A stretch of 64,000 nt of DNA, taken from positions 1 through 64,000 of the forward strand of contig JAILHQ010000034.1 in NCBI GenBank assembly GCA_024695725.1. Reading direction: 5' to 3'. A program made the translations under genes and the position numbers. Source of the DNA: Cyanobacteria bacterium RUI128. GTDB taxonomy: Bacteria; Cyanobacteriota; Vampirovibrionia; Gastranaerophilales; Gastranaerophilaceae. Shown one piece after another: positions 53,435 to 62,829 of the stretch (the stretch's first letter is position 1; each line of letters opens with the position of its first letter). The notes below the pieces were generated by a model that saw nothing but the letters and a program-made list of their open reading frames with translations, searched no databases and was not told the DNA's origin.

Positions 53435-55225
53435 TTATATATTACGGAAAAATTCTTCTTTTATCTTATATTCTTGCGGCGCTGCCTGATTAATTTTTTC
53501 GGTAATAATATGTACAGAGTTTTCATAATCAGCAACATCATCAGGATAGCATATATAGTCCATCGGTTGTGTTTTACTGTTCTTGTGAATTCCCGCAAGG
53601 ACATTTCTGAAGAGTTCAATCATATTAACCTCTGCCATTGATTTAATTGTTTCGTCATCAAAGTTAAAATCAATAAAATTAAATTCCTGTGTATTCCAGT
53701 CAATAAAAGTATTAGCCGTGTGGACGAAGTCAAACACAAATTCTTTCGGGGTTAAGATATTTGTGACGGCATTATCATAAGTTTTTTGCGGTAAATTTGC
53801 CAGATTTTTTAAATAAGTCAGGTAAGACACGACAAAATTCTTATAATTTACGTAATACTGATCAGGTATAACAAATTTGTACTCTTCCGAATTATCGGCA
53901 AGTTGTCCTTCTTTGATATCCGTGACACCTTCTTTACAGAAGTCTAGAGCTTTCAGCACGGCCTCTCTGCCATATTTTGAACTGATATCCTTCAAAATAA
54001 TAAACTGTTTTCTGTGCGGGTCTTCATTAAAAACTCCTTCAACGGAACCCAGCGGGCGTATGTAGTCTTCATATACAGCCTTGCCTGAAACTCTTTTTAT
54101 GATTGAAATAGATGCTTTATCTAATACGATAACATCTTTTGGGTTGGCATAACCTTTTTGTGCAAATTCCGAATCTCTTTTGTCTACATGATACAAATAC
54201 AACCCGAAATTCGGATTAGATATCACGTCGTCCGAGTATTTTACTGGAATCGGAACGATATCTTTAGGAATAGTTTCAGGGTTATCCAGATAATCTGATT
54301 TAATTTTTAAGATTAAATCTTTATAATGGGCAAGCAAAAATACCCCGACTTTATCTTTTATTTCAATCGGGAAATTTTTAATAGATTCCATGATTAAATT
54401 ATAAATATTATCTTTTTCAATATCGCTGTGAATGTTCTGTATTTGTTCAAACTTATCTAATTTTACAGTTATGTTGTCTGTACGGTATATTGTGGTGTTA
54501 TCCGTATCAGATGAGTTAAATAAAATTTCTGCAAGATATCCGTTATTATTTTGATATTTCTCTTTTAAACTGTTGCAGATTTCCGTATTATCAATTCTAT
54601 TATTGTTTTTTATAAACCTTATGAAGATCCAGGATACATTTCCATCAGTATCCCTGAACTAGATTTGAGGTTCCGGATATGCGTGATGAGAGATGTTCAT
54701 TATCTGGCATTGTTTAGTTCTCAGATAATCTTCGACAGTATAATCAGCCATAATTTGGAATTCTGTATCAGAAGTTTCAATCTGCTCATCTCCTGTTATA
54801 TCCTCCGGTGTTATTTCCTGCTTGCTTTCTGTGTGGTATAAATTCCAACCGTTATTTTTTAGTTTTAACTGTTCAATACTGTGAAAATTTTCTATTTCAG
54901 GAACGATAACAGGGAATATACACGGAATAAAATTATTTTGTTTTGCCACTTCAAGCTGCGGCTTGATTTTATCGGCAGGTAAAAAAGAGTGACCGTCTTT
55001 ATTTTGAATATCAATCAGTACGGAAAAAATCTGATTTTTATACTTAAAACTCAGGTTATCATACGAATTTATTATAAGTTTATCATTCAGCCAACTGCAT
55101 TGGTCTGAAGCATTAATCTTTTTGCTCAGCTCTTGTTTTGCTATATTGAAAAACATCATAAACGAAACGTTCGGACGGTTTTGTCTATTTGTTTCTCTCT
55201 CAGATGTAGGATTATTGTTATTCAT
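53435..55225 (-). pseudogene. Kinase-like gene interrupted by in-frame TAG
   Basis: One reading frame of 597 codons broken only by TAG at 54659-54661 (codon 189). The protein is homologous end to end with the intact neighbour at 55296-57056. At the break, the neighbour reads PQIWFKEP while this gene reads PQI-stop-FRDT, so a Trp TGG has become TAG by one change. The N-terminal piece (188 residues) shares VLIDI and FIPCIFPV; the C-terminal piece holds a kinase-like catalytic region, FDFVHTANTFIDWNTQEFNF then IDFNFDD. ATG 54391 in the C-terminal piece lies after a TATAAT that is simply coding sequence. Recent nonsense mutation is the simplest reading; readthrough or sequencing error is possible. 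Confidence 0.8.
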
Positions 55226-55295
55226 TTGCCAGCTAAATACCTTGTATTTCAGAATATATCAAAAACTTATCATAAAAACGGTGAAAATAGAACGA

Positions 55296-57056
55296 CTATT
55301 CCCACTGTACGTGGTAATCATCTTCTATTCTGTCTTCTGCAGGACAGACACTGTTTATTCTTTTTGTCAGTTCATCCGATACGGAATTAAACAACTCAAT
55401 ATCTTCCGCAGAATATAACAAATCCTTAGGCTGAACCGGGTAGACATAGGAATGTCCGAGTAATACATTTCTAAACCGTTCTATTTGAGCTTTTACCGGA
55501 AATTCTTCCAGAAAAATTTTCTCAAAAAGCGGATCTATAAAATTAAATTCTTTTGTTTGGTAATCCAGCAAAATATTGTTAGGATGGTCAAAATCGAATA
55601 CAAAATTTTTGGCGGACAGAATATTATTTACAGCCCTCGTATATGTATCCTGCGGAAGTACGGACAATAATTTTACATAGAAAAGAAAATTATTTTTCAG
55701 TTTAATATAATCGGAATAAAACTTTTTGCCGTCAATAAAATTGTAATTATCAGATCCTAAAATAAGTTTATTTTTCTTTATGTTGTTTATTCCGTTTTTG
55801 CAATAATTCAGAGTCTTAATTGCGATTCCGCAGCCAAATTTTGATTTTATATCAGTCATTAATTTAACTTGTTCTTCATTATCATCAACAAGGTCATATA
55901 AATTTGAACGGTAATATAGGGATATTTGCATTCCGCCAACTTTTTTAATAATCGAAATATTTTTAGTCTTCATGTGTATTGATTCTTCAGGTAATATGTA
56001 ACCATTCTTTGCGTGTATTGAATCTTTTTGACATATTTGATAGAGCGGGAAACCAAAATTTGGGTTATCTGCTATATTTTGTTCATACTTTATTGGAACA
56101 ATTGATAAATTTTTATCCAGTGTCTTTATAAAATCAAGATTTGTTTTAAGAAGAAGTTCGCTGTAATTTGGGATGTTAAATATAAATGTACGGTCAGTTT
56201 GATCTGCCGGTTTTTTTGTAATTGAGTTTATGACAATACTATATGCATCTTCTTCCAAGATATTATTTTTAGTAAGTAAATCGGAATTTTCGGTTGAGTG
56301 TATTTGCTCCATTTGGGTCAATTTTATATTGACGTTATCCTGTCTGTAGATTTTTTTGTCTTCGTTCGAGGAAGAAAGCAAAAGATTTACAAAGTAACCG
56401 TTATTTCTGTATCCCTGTTTTATAATCTTTTGAATTTCTTCATTGTTCTTTTCGAGATAATCGTTATCCTGATTTATTCTGACTATTGCCCAGGCATGTT
56501 TTCCCGTAGGTTCTTTAAACCATATTTGCGGGTTCATATCCAGCCTGTCCTGCCAAAAGTTTATTGTACAATGTCTAGATTGTAAAAAGAGTATAAAGTA
56601 TCGTATTCCTAAAAAATTCAATTCCCACTCAGACATTTCAACGGGCTCATCATTGGCTATATCAGTCGGAATTATAGGTTCTCCTGTTGTTGTATTGTAC
56701 AGGTTAAAACCGGTTATTTTTGAGTTTGAAACATCAAACTCATGTACGCTTTTGGTGTTTATAGGGAAAATACAGGGAATTAAATTATACTTTTCCGCTA
56801 TATCTGACTGCATTTTTAAGTCATCTTCCGATAATGTCGAGAAATTTTCGTTATCGGTGATATCAATTAATACGGAAAACAGTTTGTTTTTGTAGGTAAA
56901 TAACAAATGATCAAAATTAAGGTAAACGTATCTGTTATGAAGCCAGGCAAATTCTTTTTGGGGTAGTTTTCTTTCTAAGTAATCTCTGACAAAATCAGTG
57001 AGTTCGTCAGTTATCTCAATATTGATATTAGATTTTTGTGTTACCTTCTTCGTCAT
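55296..57056 (-). CDS. Kinase-like lineage-specific protein, intact paralogue
   Basis: 586 residues. N-terminal domain (about 1-170) with YKNKLFSVLIDITD and NLIPCIFPI; middle region with repeated strand motifs (VNIKLTQMEQ); C-terminal half with kinase-like traits: ISIIKKVGGMQISLYYR and a catalytic-loop-like FDFDHPNNILLDYQTK followed by FNFIDPLFE, matching D-x-x-x-x-N and the ID metal motif. No signal peptide, no F-T-G leader. Paralogue of the amber-interrupted gene 70 bases downstream, so the pair arose by tandem duplication. Activity not shown. Confidence 0.65.
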   Translation of the reverse strand: MTKKVTQKSNINIEITDELTDFVRDYLERKLPQKEFAWLHNRYVYLNFDHLLFTYKNKLFSVLIDITDNENFSTLSEDDLKMQSDIAEKYNLIPCIFPINTKSVHEFDVSNSKITGFNLYNTTTGEPIIPTDIANDEPVEMSEWELNFLGIRYFILFLQSRHCTINFWQDRLDMNPQIWFKEPTGKHAWAIVRINQDNDYLEKNNEEIQKIIKQGYRNNGYFVNLLLSSSNEDKKIYRQDNVNIKLTQMEQIHSTENSDLLTKNNILEEDAYSIVINSITKKPADQTDRTFIFNIPNYSELLLKTNLDFIKTLDKNLSIVPIKYEQNIADNPNFGFPLYQICQKDSIHAKNGYILPEESIHMKTKNISIIKKVGGMQISLYYRSNLYDLVDDNEEQVKLMTDIKSKFGCGIAIKTLNYCKNGINNIKKNKLILGSDNYNFIDGKKFYSDYIKLKNNFLFYVKLLSVLPQDTYTRAVNNILSAKNFVFDFDHPNNILLDYQTKEFNFIDPLFEKIFLEEFPVKAQIERFRNVLLGHSYVYPVQPKDLLYSAEDIELFNSVSDELTKRINSVCPAEDRIEDDYHVQWE

Positions 57057-57130
57057 AAAACAGATATCAAATATGTTTATAAAATTACCATTATTTATAA
57101 TTGTATCACAGCACGGGCATTATGTAAAAA

Positions 57131-57928
57131 TCAGTGTTTTACGTGTTCGTAATCGTGATAATCAGAAGGGCTGCTGTATCTTGATGTAGTGGATATAACA
57201 AACCCACCGTCAACATTTACTATGATACGTTTCGTTCCTTCAGGGAAATTTAAGATAGGCTTGTTTCTGTAGCTCATAAGCACAGGTTTTATAACCTTAA
57301 CAGCATAGCTTGAATATGCAGGATTTAAAGACCATACCTTAACGTTAGACATATTTCCGTATTTATCAACCGTAAATGAGAATTTGAAAGCCGTTCCGAT
57401 AGGTGCATAAACTTTAGAGTCCATCATTACCTGATTTTGGAGGTTGCTTCTCCATTTATTCCAGGCAATAATTTCTTCCTGTTCTGTTAATATATGTTTT
57501 GGCTCTCGCGTTTCAAGGTTTTGTGGTTTGACCTGAACAGTTTTCGGTTGCGGGACAGAAGCTGTTTCTTGTTTTGGCTGAGCCTGTGGTTTAGGCTGAG
57601 CCTGCTGAACAGGTTTCTGCACAGGCTGCTGCGTTTTTTGTACAGGCTGCTGAACCCTTTGAACCGGTTGTGGTCTTGCTGGAGTTGTTACCCTTTGAGG
57701 CGGATTATTGTATTGCGGAGTGTTATTTGTTCCGCTGAATTTTACCTCTTGAGTTCCAATATTATTTGTTGATACTGTGGCAGGTACAGTCGGCTCCGAC
57801 ATTTCCACAAACTCATATTCTGAATTGGTAATCATAGCCTGCTTGTGCATTTGCGGTCTGAACACCACAACAGCAAGGCTGAGAATTAAAACAAATACCA
57901 GATATAGAACAGTTTTTATATTCCACAT
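57131..57928 (-). CDS. TonB-like protein with Pro/Gln-rich linker
   Basis: 265 residues: short cytoplasmic tail and membrane anchor (about 7-25), a long linker of PVQK/PQPK-type repeats (about 75-145) and a C-terminal TonB-like domain (FKFSFTVDKYGNMSNVKVWS, KPVLMSYRNKPILNFPEG). It shares architecture with the zinc-ribbon TonB-like protein 4 kb away. Two bases after the FHA-membrane gene, so translationally coupled. Its partner receptor is unknown. Confidence 0.75.
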   Translation of the reverse strand: MWNIKTVLYLVFVLILSLAVVVFRPQMHKQAMITNSEYEFVEMSEPTVPATVSTNNIGTQEVKFSGTNNTPQYNNPPQRVTTPARPQPVQRVQQPVQKTQQPVQKPVQQAQPKPQAQPKQETASVPQPKTVQVKPQNLETREPKHILTEQEEIIAWNKWRSNLQNQVMMDSKVYAPIGTAFKFSFTVDKYGNMSNVKVWSLNPAYSSYAVKVIKPVLMSYRNKPILNFPEGTKRIIVNVDGGFVISTTSRYSSPSDYHDYEHVKH

Positions 57929-57930
57929 AA

Positions 57931-59451
57931 TTAAATATCTTTATCGATTTTAGCAACAAACTCTTCGCAGGCAAAAATATCGAATTTTGTTTGGCTCAAC
58001 ATATATGTTTCAGCCAGCAAAAGCGCTGTCGGAACTAATGCGGCAATAACACTTAAGAAGATGCCCTGCAAATCTCCGCCTATTTCGCTGAAGAAATAAG
58101 ATGTGTTCATTGTAAATTCAATGAAGATAATTGCACATCCGATAATAAGTGAACGATTCTTTTCGCTTTCAAGTTTTCTTACACCCTGAATACCGTAGAT
58201 ATCTACCCCGTGGGTTAAGAAATTGCTGAAACCGTCTTGTTTAATAACATTTGAACCCTGGATTTTTCTTATTGAGAAGAAGGCATTTACGAAAGCAAAG
58301 AATGCAAAAATAATCATAAATGTTGCCAATACAAGGAACACAGGGCTGAATCTTAAGCCGGAAACTCTTATCCAGCCTGCAGCTTCAGGGAAGCACATGG
58401 CCAATGTGTTAGATACACCGTATGCAAGGAACGGTGCCGTAATAAACCCAAGAACTATTTCTCCGATTGATTTTAACTGAAGATTAAACAGTTTATCCTT
58501 AATATTTGTAAGTTTTGTTTTGCTTATAGAGTTAATATATTTTTCTATCCATTGTCTGTATTCGTTCAGTACAACTTCAAAGTCTTCTCTGTATTCGTTT
58601 TGGTCAAGCGCATAAGTCATATTGTGACCTGTGTATTTGAAGTAACCGCAGGCCATAGCAACAATGACGGCAAGCCCGACAAAGAAGAAGGCTACAAGTA
58701 TCGCAAATACAGTGCTGATGTTTATGTAGTACAACAGGTTAATAAAGTATATCCCAGTGAAGAAAAGACCTGTTGAGAATAACATAAAGTTCTGTGCGGC
58801 AACAGATGTTGCGGTGGTTTTTTCTTTGTTTTTAAGATACAGATAAATGCCCTGTTTAAGAATGAGGCACAATCCGTAAACAACGAGAGTGAATGCTACC
58901 AAAATCTTTATATTGGTCGGAAGATGAATAAAGTTCTTTGTTTCTTCTATTTCCAGACCTGTAAGATAATTAGAAACACCGAAGGCGGTAACTAATGATG
59001 TTAAAATCATTGATATATGAAGGAAAATAGAGGCTCTGTAATTAAGAGCAAGTTTTGTTTTTAAATCGTTGATAACAAAACCTGTTTTCTTTACGACACC
59101 GACTCTTGCCTTTTCAATTTCAGCCTTCTTTTGTTCTAACGGGTTAACTTCATAATTTTGCTGCTCTGCTATCTTTATCGAAATAAACTCTTCGTTTACC
59201 CCTGACATAAGTTTGCAGACTTTTTCGATTTCAATTCGTTGAGCCAGAGGTTTTCCTTTGAATAATATATCCTGATTGTTGAAGGTGTTTAAAAGAACAC
59301 ATTTATTGTTTTGGCTGTCGCATTGCAAAGTCAGAACCAAATCGGTTCCCATATCCACAACAAAATCACAACTTGGATTTGAACCGATATTGATTATTTC
59401 CTTATCGGAAAAAGTTTTTTCATTATTTTTTGAAGTTAACGTAATTATCAT
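57931..59451 (-). CDS. FHA-like domain fused to multi-pass membrane region
   Basis: 506 residues. Residues about 1-95 resemble a forkhead-associated fold (IINIGSNPSCDFVV, with the GS/N core seen in FHA domains). The rest has about eight membrane helices in two groups (about 135-275 and 325-490) with a charged loop between (NEYREDFEVVLNEYRQWIEK). FHA domains bind phosphothreonine, which is notable near kinase-like genes. AAAGGGA ribosome binding site. Part of the minus-strand envelope block. Confidence 0.65.
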   Translation of the reverse strand: MIITLTSKNNEKTFSDKEIINIGSNPSCDFVVDMGTDLVLTLQCDSQNNKCVLLNTFNNQDILFKGKPLAQRIEIEKVCKLMSGVNEEFISIKIAEQQNYEVNPLEQKKAEIEKARVGVVKKTGFVINDLKTKLALNYRASIFLHISMILTSLVTAFGVSNYLTGLEIEETKNFIHLPTNIKILVAFTLVVYGLCLILKQGIYLYLKNKEKTTATSVAAQNFMLFSTGLFFTGIYFINLLYYINISTVFAILVAFFFVGLAVIVAMACGYFKYTGHNMTYALDQNEYREDFEVVLNEYRQWIEKYINSISKTKLTNIKDKLFNLQLKSIGEIVLGFITAPFLAYGVSNTLAMCFPEAAGWIRVSGLRFSPVFLVLATFMIIFAFFAFVNAFFSIRKIQGSNVIKQDGFSNFLTHGVDIYGIQGVRKLESEKNRSLIIGCAIIFIEFTMNTSYFFSEIGGDLQGIFLSVIAALVPTALLLAETYMLSQTKFDIFACEEFVAKIDKDI

Positions 59452-59500
59452 AATTTTCCCTTTACTAATTTTTAATTTACCTCAATATTTACCCCTGATC

Positions 59501-60169
59501 CTATCTGCCGATAGCGGTAATAAATTTTCTCAGAGCTTTATCAACGTTCTGTTCAGGAGCAAGTACAAGTTTTTGTTCGCCTAATATATAGCTTAATTTT
59601 TCCTTAACCATATCAAGTTTTTGCGGGTGTGCATAAAGGAACATCAAAGAGATATCCGGAGCGTATTTTTGGACATTCTTGATGTTTTGCGGAAGTGTAT
59701 CCCAGTCGATTTGTTTTTCTGTTGCGCCCTCATTTTCCAGATCGCCCATAACGACAACGGCAGGTACATAACCTTCCTTCTTCATAGTAAGCGCGTAAGA
59801 CAGGGCTTTTTTAAGTCCTTCCCCGTATGCCGTACCCAAATCGTTCGGGGCGTATTGAGTGAAGGCTTCCATTGATTTTGTTATCCCGCTTGTGTTTTGA
59901 GGTGAGCCTTCATAGATTATGTACGCATCCTGTGATACTTTAATGATTTTTATCTGGTCCTCAGGATCGAGCTGTGCGCATATTTGTTTAAGAAATCTCT
60001 TCTGCTCAGGCAGTTTAGCCTGATTTGATGCGGAAGAATCTACAACAAACATAACTGCCGCAGGATGAAAATCGTCAACCTTTATATTTTTAACCCCTGC
60101 CCATATAAGTTTTACCACGAGGCAGGTAAGTAATATCACAACACCTAAAGTAATAAGTCTCTTATTCAT
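59501..60169 (-). CDS. Membrane-anchored von Willebrand factor A protein
   Basis: About 222 residues: N-terminal anchor (about 5-25) and vWA domain with MIDAS DSSASN (about 44), conserved NDLGTAYGEGL (Thr) and VMGDLENEG (Asp). Binds metal and protein partners in the periplasm. ATG 60169 follows AGAGGG. Located between the FHA-membrane and VirB10-like genes, so it may be a structural part of the same envelope complex. Confidence 0.85.
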   Translation of the reverse strand: MNKRLITLGVVILLTCLVVKLIWAGVKNIKVDDFHPAAVMFVVDSSASNQAKLPEQKRFLKQICAQLDPEDQIKIIKVSQDAYIIYEGSPQNTSGITKSMEAFTQYAPNDLGTAYGEGLKKALSYALTMKKEGYVPAVVVMGDLENEGATEKQIDWDTLPQNIKNVQKYAPDISLMFLYAHPQKLDMVKEKLSYILGEQKLVLAPEQNVDKALRKFITAIGR

Positions 60170-60214
60170 TTTTCCCTCTGTATTTAATCTTCTCAAATTA
60201 ATAATAACACAATT

Positions 60215-61021
60215 TTACCTATATGGCACAATTTCTGTCGGTTGAACCAAACGAACAATAATAACGGTTCCTGCAGGGACTTCCGCATTTTCACCCTTAT
60301 GGGCGACAGCAGAAACCATACCGCCTGCGGCACCAACAGCTGAACCTATGGCAAGACCGCCTGCGACATCACCGCCTGTTATCAGTGAATAAAGTACTCC
60401 TGTTACAAGTCCGCCTAATGCACCGATTGCAACATTGCCTGCTATTTTTAGTGCTCTTTTATCTTTTATTTCAATATACACTTTGTTTGAAGTCAGTCTT
60501 ATTCTGTCCCCTGCAGGGGTTAATATCTCGTCGAAAGTCATCGCAAGCTGACCATTAGCGTACGCATAACCTGCTTTTTTTATGTCGGTTGCGTGACCGT
60601 AAACAACACTTCCCTGCGGCGCAACAAGTATTCCGTTGTAGTACCAGTCGGCATTTAAGGTTGCTGCAATCACATCATCGTTTGCAAGGCTTTCTGAACT
60701 GATAGACGATTGTAATACAGCCTCAAAAACTTCCCCTTTTGGTATAACCATAACCGTTCCGCTCATTGTCTTAGGCATAGGCTCATACAAATCCTGTTGT
60801 TGGTACGTTTGTGGTTGAACCTCTTTCTTTTTTGCTTTTTGAAGTTGCGGGTCTTTTTTTATGGCCTTTGCATCTTCGTTTTGAACACGTGCTTTTTCGA
60901 GCGCTTCGTGTCTTTCAAATTCAGCCTGAGCTTCATCACTGAAATCGTATGTGCCTGCAAATACAGGTATTTGTGATGTCATCATAAAAAGAGCTAATAT
61001 GAGGGATAGTATTTTTTTCAA
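60215..61021 (-). CDS. Exported protein with VirB10/TrbI-like domain (tentative)
   Basis: 268 residues. Signal peptide MKKILSLILALFMMTSQIPVFA, charged linker, then beta-rich domain (about 88-190: VIPKGEVFEAVLQSSISSES, GILVAPQGSVVYGHA, FDEILTPAGDRIRL) similar to the C-terminal barrel domain of VirB10/TrbI, and a glycine-zipper helix pair (about 200-240). It starts with TTG at 61021, supported by GGAGAT 6 bases upstream. No other type IV secretion genes are visible, so a structural envelope role is more likely. Confidence 0.65.
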   Translation of the reverse strand: MKKILSLILALFMMTSQIPVFAGTYDFSDEAQAEFERHEALEKARVQNEDAKAIKKDPQLQKAKKKEVQPQTYQQQDLYEPMPKTMSGTVMVIPKGEVFEAVLQSSISSESLANDDVIAATLNADWYYNGILVAPQGSVVYGHATDIKKAGYAYANGQLAMTFDEILTPAGDRIRLTSNKVYIEIKDKRALKIAGNVAIGALGGLVTGVLYSLITGGDVAGGLAIGSAVGAAGGMVSAVAHKGENAEVPAGTVIIVRLVQPTEIVPYR

Positions 61022-61039
61022 GATTTTATCTCCGGCTTA

Positions 61040-61696
61040 TTATTTAAACAGAACCTGTATCTTTTCATTCGTTTCGTAGGTTACATAACCCACAACTGCC
61101 CTTTTGTTCGGGTTTGAAGTTTTGAGATATACTGTAAAATGGCCGAATATACCTGTTGCTTCACTGTTTGCAGTTCTCTTTAGATTAATTATATCAATAT
61201 AGTCCACTTTGTTCAAGTCGTAGTCTTTCTTTTTGTCGTTGACTAAGAGTACGCCTTTTGAGTTCATGCGGACAAATCTTACACCTGCTTTTTTGAGTTC
61301 AGCAGAGGATACTTTTGAGTGATCCCCGTCGGAGTTTAGCTTTATAAGTGATTCAAAGCGATTGGTTTTAGGATCTTCAAAACCTAATAAATCCTTTTCT
61401 GACCAGTTTTTATCGGCTCTGTCTTTTACCAATACATAATTTACACCGTCGATTTTAACGATATACGGGTCTAAGAGCATAGCAGGTAAAATAGCTGCAC
61501 TAACCGCACCCGCGCCTAATAACATTCTGGATATATTGAACTGACTTTTTGCAGGTATCTGAACGTGTTCATTACAACCGTTTTGTCTGATATTTCCCGA
61601 ATTATTTATCGGCATATTTTTATAGTCGTACAATTGATGTGCATAAACTGCTGAAGATACAAACAGAGTAACTAAAACCATTAAAATTTTTTTCAT
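61040..61696 (-). CDS. Exported protein, unknown
   Basis: 218 residues with signal peptide MKKILMVLVTLFVSSAVYA. A second hydrophobic stretch (about 58-72) and a soluble domain with YVLVKDRADKNW and VDYIDIINLKR follow. No family recognised. AAAGGA precedes ATG. First gene of the block leading to the VirB10-like gene, with 18 bases between. Confidence 0.6.
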   Translation of the reverse strand: MKKILMVLVTLFVSSAVYAHQLYDYKNMPINNSGNIRQNGCNEHVQIPAKSQFNISRMLLGAGAVSAAILPAMLLDPYIVKIDGVNYVLVKDRADKNWSEKDLLGFEDPKTNRFESLIKLNSDGDHSKVSSAELKKAGVRFVRMNSKGVLLVNDKKKDYDLNKVDYIDIINLKRTANSEATGIFGHFTVYLKTSNPNKRAVVGYVTYETNEKIQVLFK

Positions 61697-61806
61697 AATA
61701 CATGTCCTTTTTGAGCTATTGTCATTAATTTAACGATAAATAAGCATAATTGTTCATTTTTTGTGAACAAATGTAAATTTGACTTAATTCGTGCTAAAAT
61801 CATAAT

Positions 61807-62757
61807 ATGAAAAGAGATTTAGGAGCATTTATAGTCCCAACGGGGGTTGGCGCATCAATAGGCGGTTTTGCCGGTGATGCCAGCTATTGGGCAAGAAAAT
61901 TTTCTGAAAAACTGCAGTTAATTGTTAACCCGAATGTAGTCAATGCAGGTTGTTTTTCGGGGATAAACGAAAATATGCTTTATGTTGAAGGTTACACTTT
62001 AGACGAGTTTTTTAGGGGTAAATGTAAGCTTGTTCAGACAACAGGAAAAAATAAGATAGGTGTGATTTTTGATAAATCTATTCCGCAAGGGATACTCAAT
62101 GTTCATATAAACACTATCAATGCAGTAAAAACAATATATGGTCTTGATATTATAGGGTATGATATTACAGATGAAGGTGCAGGAGTTGAGTTTCAGGTTG
62201 ATGAAAGCAATATTTCGACAGGTTCCGTCAGGAATATAACAACTCTGTTAGAGTCGGGTAAACGCTTGCTTAGCCAAGGTGCAGAGGCTCTTGCAATAGT
62301 ATGCAGGTTTGAGGATGATAATTTTGATGATTATTCAAACGGGGTAGGAGTTGATCCGGTGGGTGGTGTTGAAGCGATAATATCTCACTATATTTCAAGA
62401 GAACTCAAGGTACCTTGTGCACATTCTCCTGCTTTTGATGACATAACAATTTCTCAGGAGGTTGTTGATTCCAGATGTTCTTCCGAATATATTACACCAA
62501 CTTATCTTCCGTGTATTCTGATAGGACTTTCTCAGGCGCCGTTGATTTCGGATAAGGGTTTGAGTATAAATGATTTAAAATGTTTAATAATGCCTTATAA
62601 TTGTATGGGTTCTGTTCCTGTGTTTGAAGCGCTGAAACGTAATATAAAGGTATATGCGGTAAGAGAAAACAAAACCGTTTTAGGCATAACAAAGCAATAT
62701 ATTAACGAAAATATTGCAGAAGTTGATTCGTATCAGAAATTGTTTGAAACATTATAA
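61807..62757 (+). CDS. DUF3326 family protein
   Basis: 316 residues. Matches DUF3326 along its length: FIVPTGVGASIGGFAGDA, NVVNAGCFSGINENMLYVEG, LNVHINTINAV, FEDDNFDDYSNGVGVDPVGG and VPCAHSPAFDD. The family is best known from cyanobacteria and plant plastids; its function is not established. Its presence supports the cyanobacterial-lineage assignment. TGCTAAAAT lies 6 bases before ATG with no Shine-Dalgarno (leaderless type). Confidence 0.9.
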   Translation: MKRDLGAFIVPTGVGASIGGFAGDASYWARKFSEKLQLIVNPNVVNAGCFSGINENMLYVEGYTLDEFFRGKCKLVQTTGKNKIGVIFDKSIPQGILNVHINTINAVKTIYGLDIIGYDITDEGAGVEFQVDESNISTGSVRNITTLLESGKRLLSQGAEALAIVCRFEDDNFDDYSNGVGVDPVGGVEAIISHYISRELKVPCAHSPAFDDITISQEVVDSRCSSEYITPTYLPCILIGLSQAPLISDKGLSINDLKCLIMPYNCMGSVPVFEALKRNIKVYAVRENKTVLGITKQYINENIAEVDSYQKLFETL

Positions 62758-62779
62758 AAGTCCGCTTTTAGACGGACTT
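62758..62779 (+). terminator. Rho-independent terminator
   Basis: AAGTCCG / CGGACTT hairpin followed by CTTGCTTTT; weak T-run. Confidence 0.65.
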
Positions 62780-62829
62780 CTTGCTTTTCCACTTTCCTCC
62801 CCCAAGTTAAGTGGACGAATTTATGTATC

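Noticed and set aside
54391..54420. Leaderless-type promoter before ATG 54391
   Set aside because: The TATAAT there is in-frame coding sequence of the interrupted kinase-like gene (Tyr-Asn codons); the ATG is internal.
60215..61021. Type IV secretion locus based on the VirB10-like protein
   Set aside because: No VirB4, VirB8, VirB9 or VirD4 homologues are present; only the beta domain resembles VirB10.
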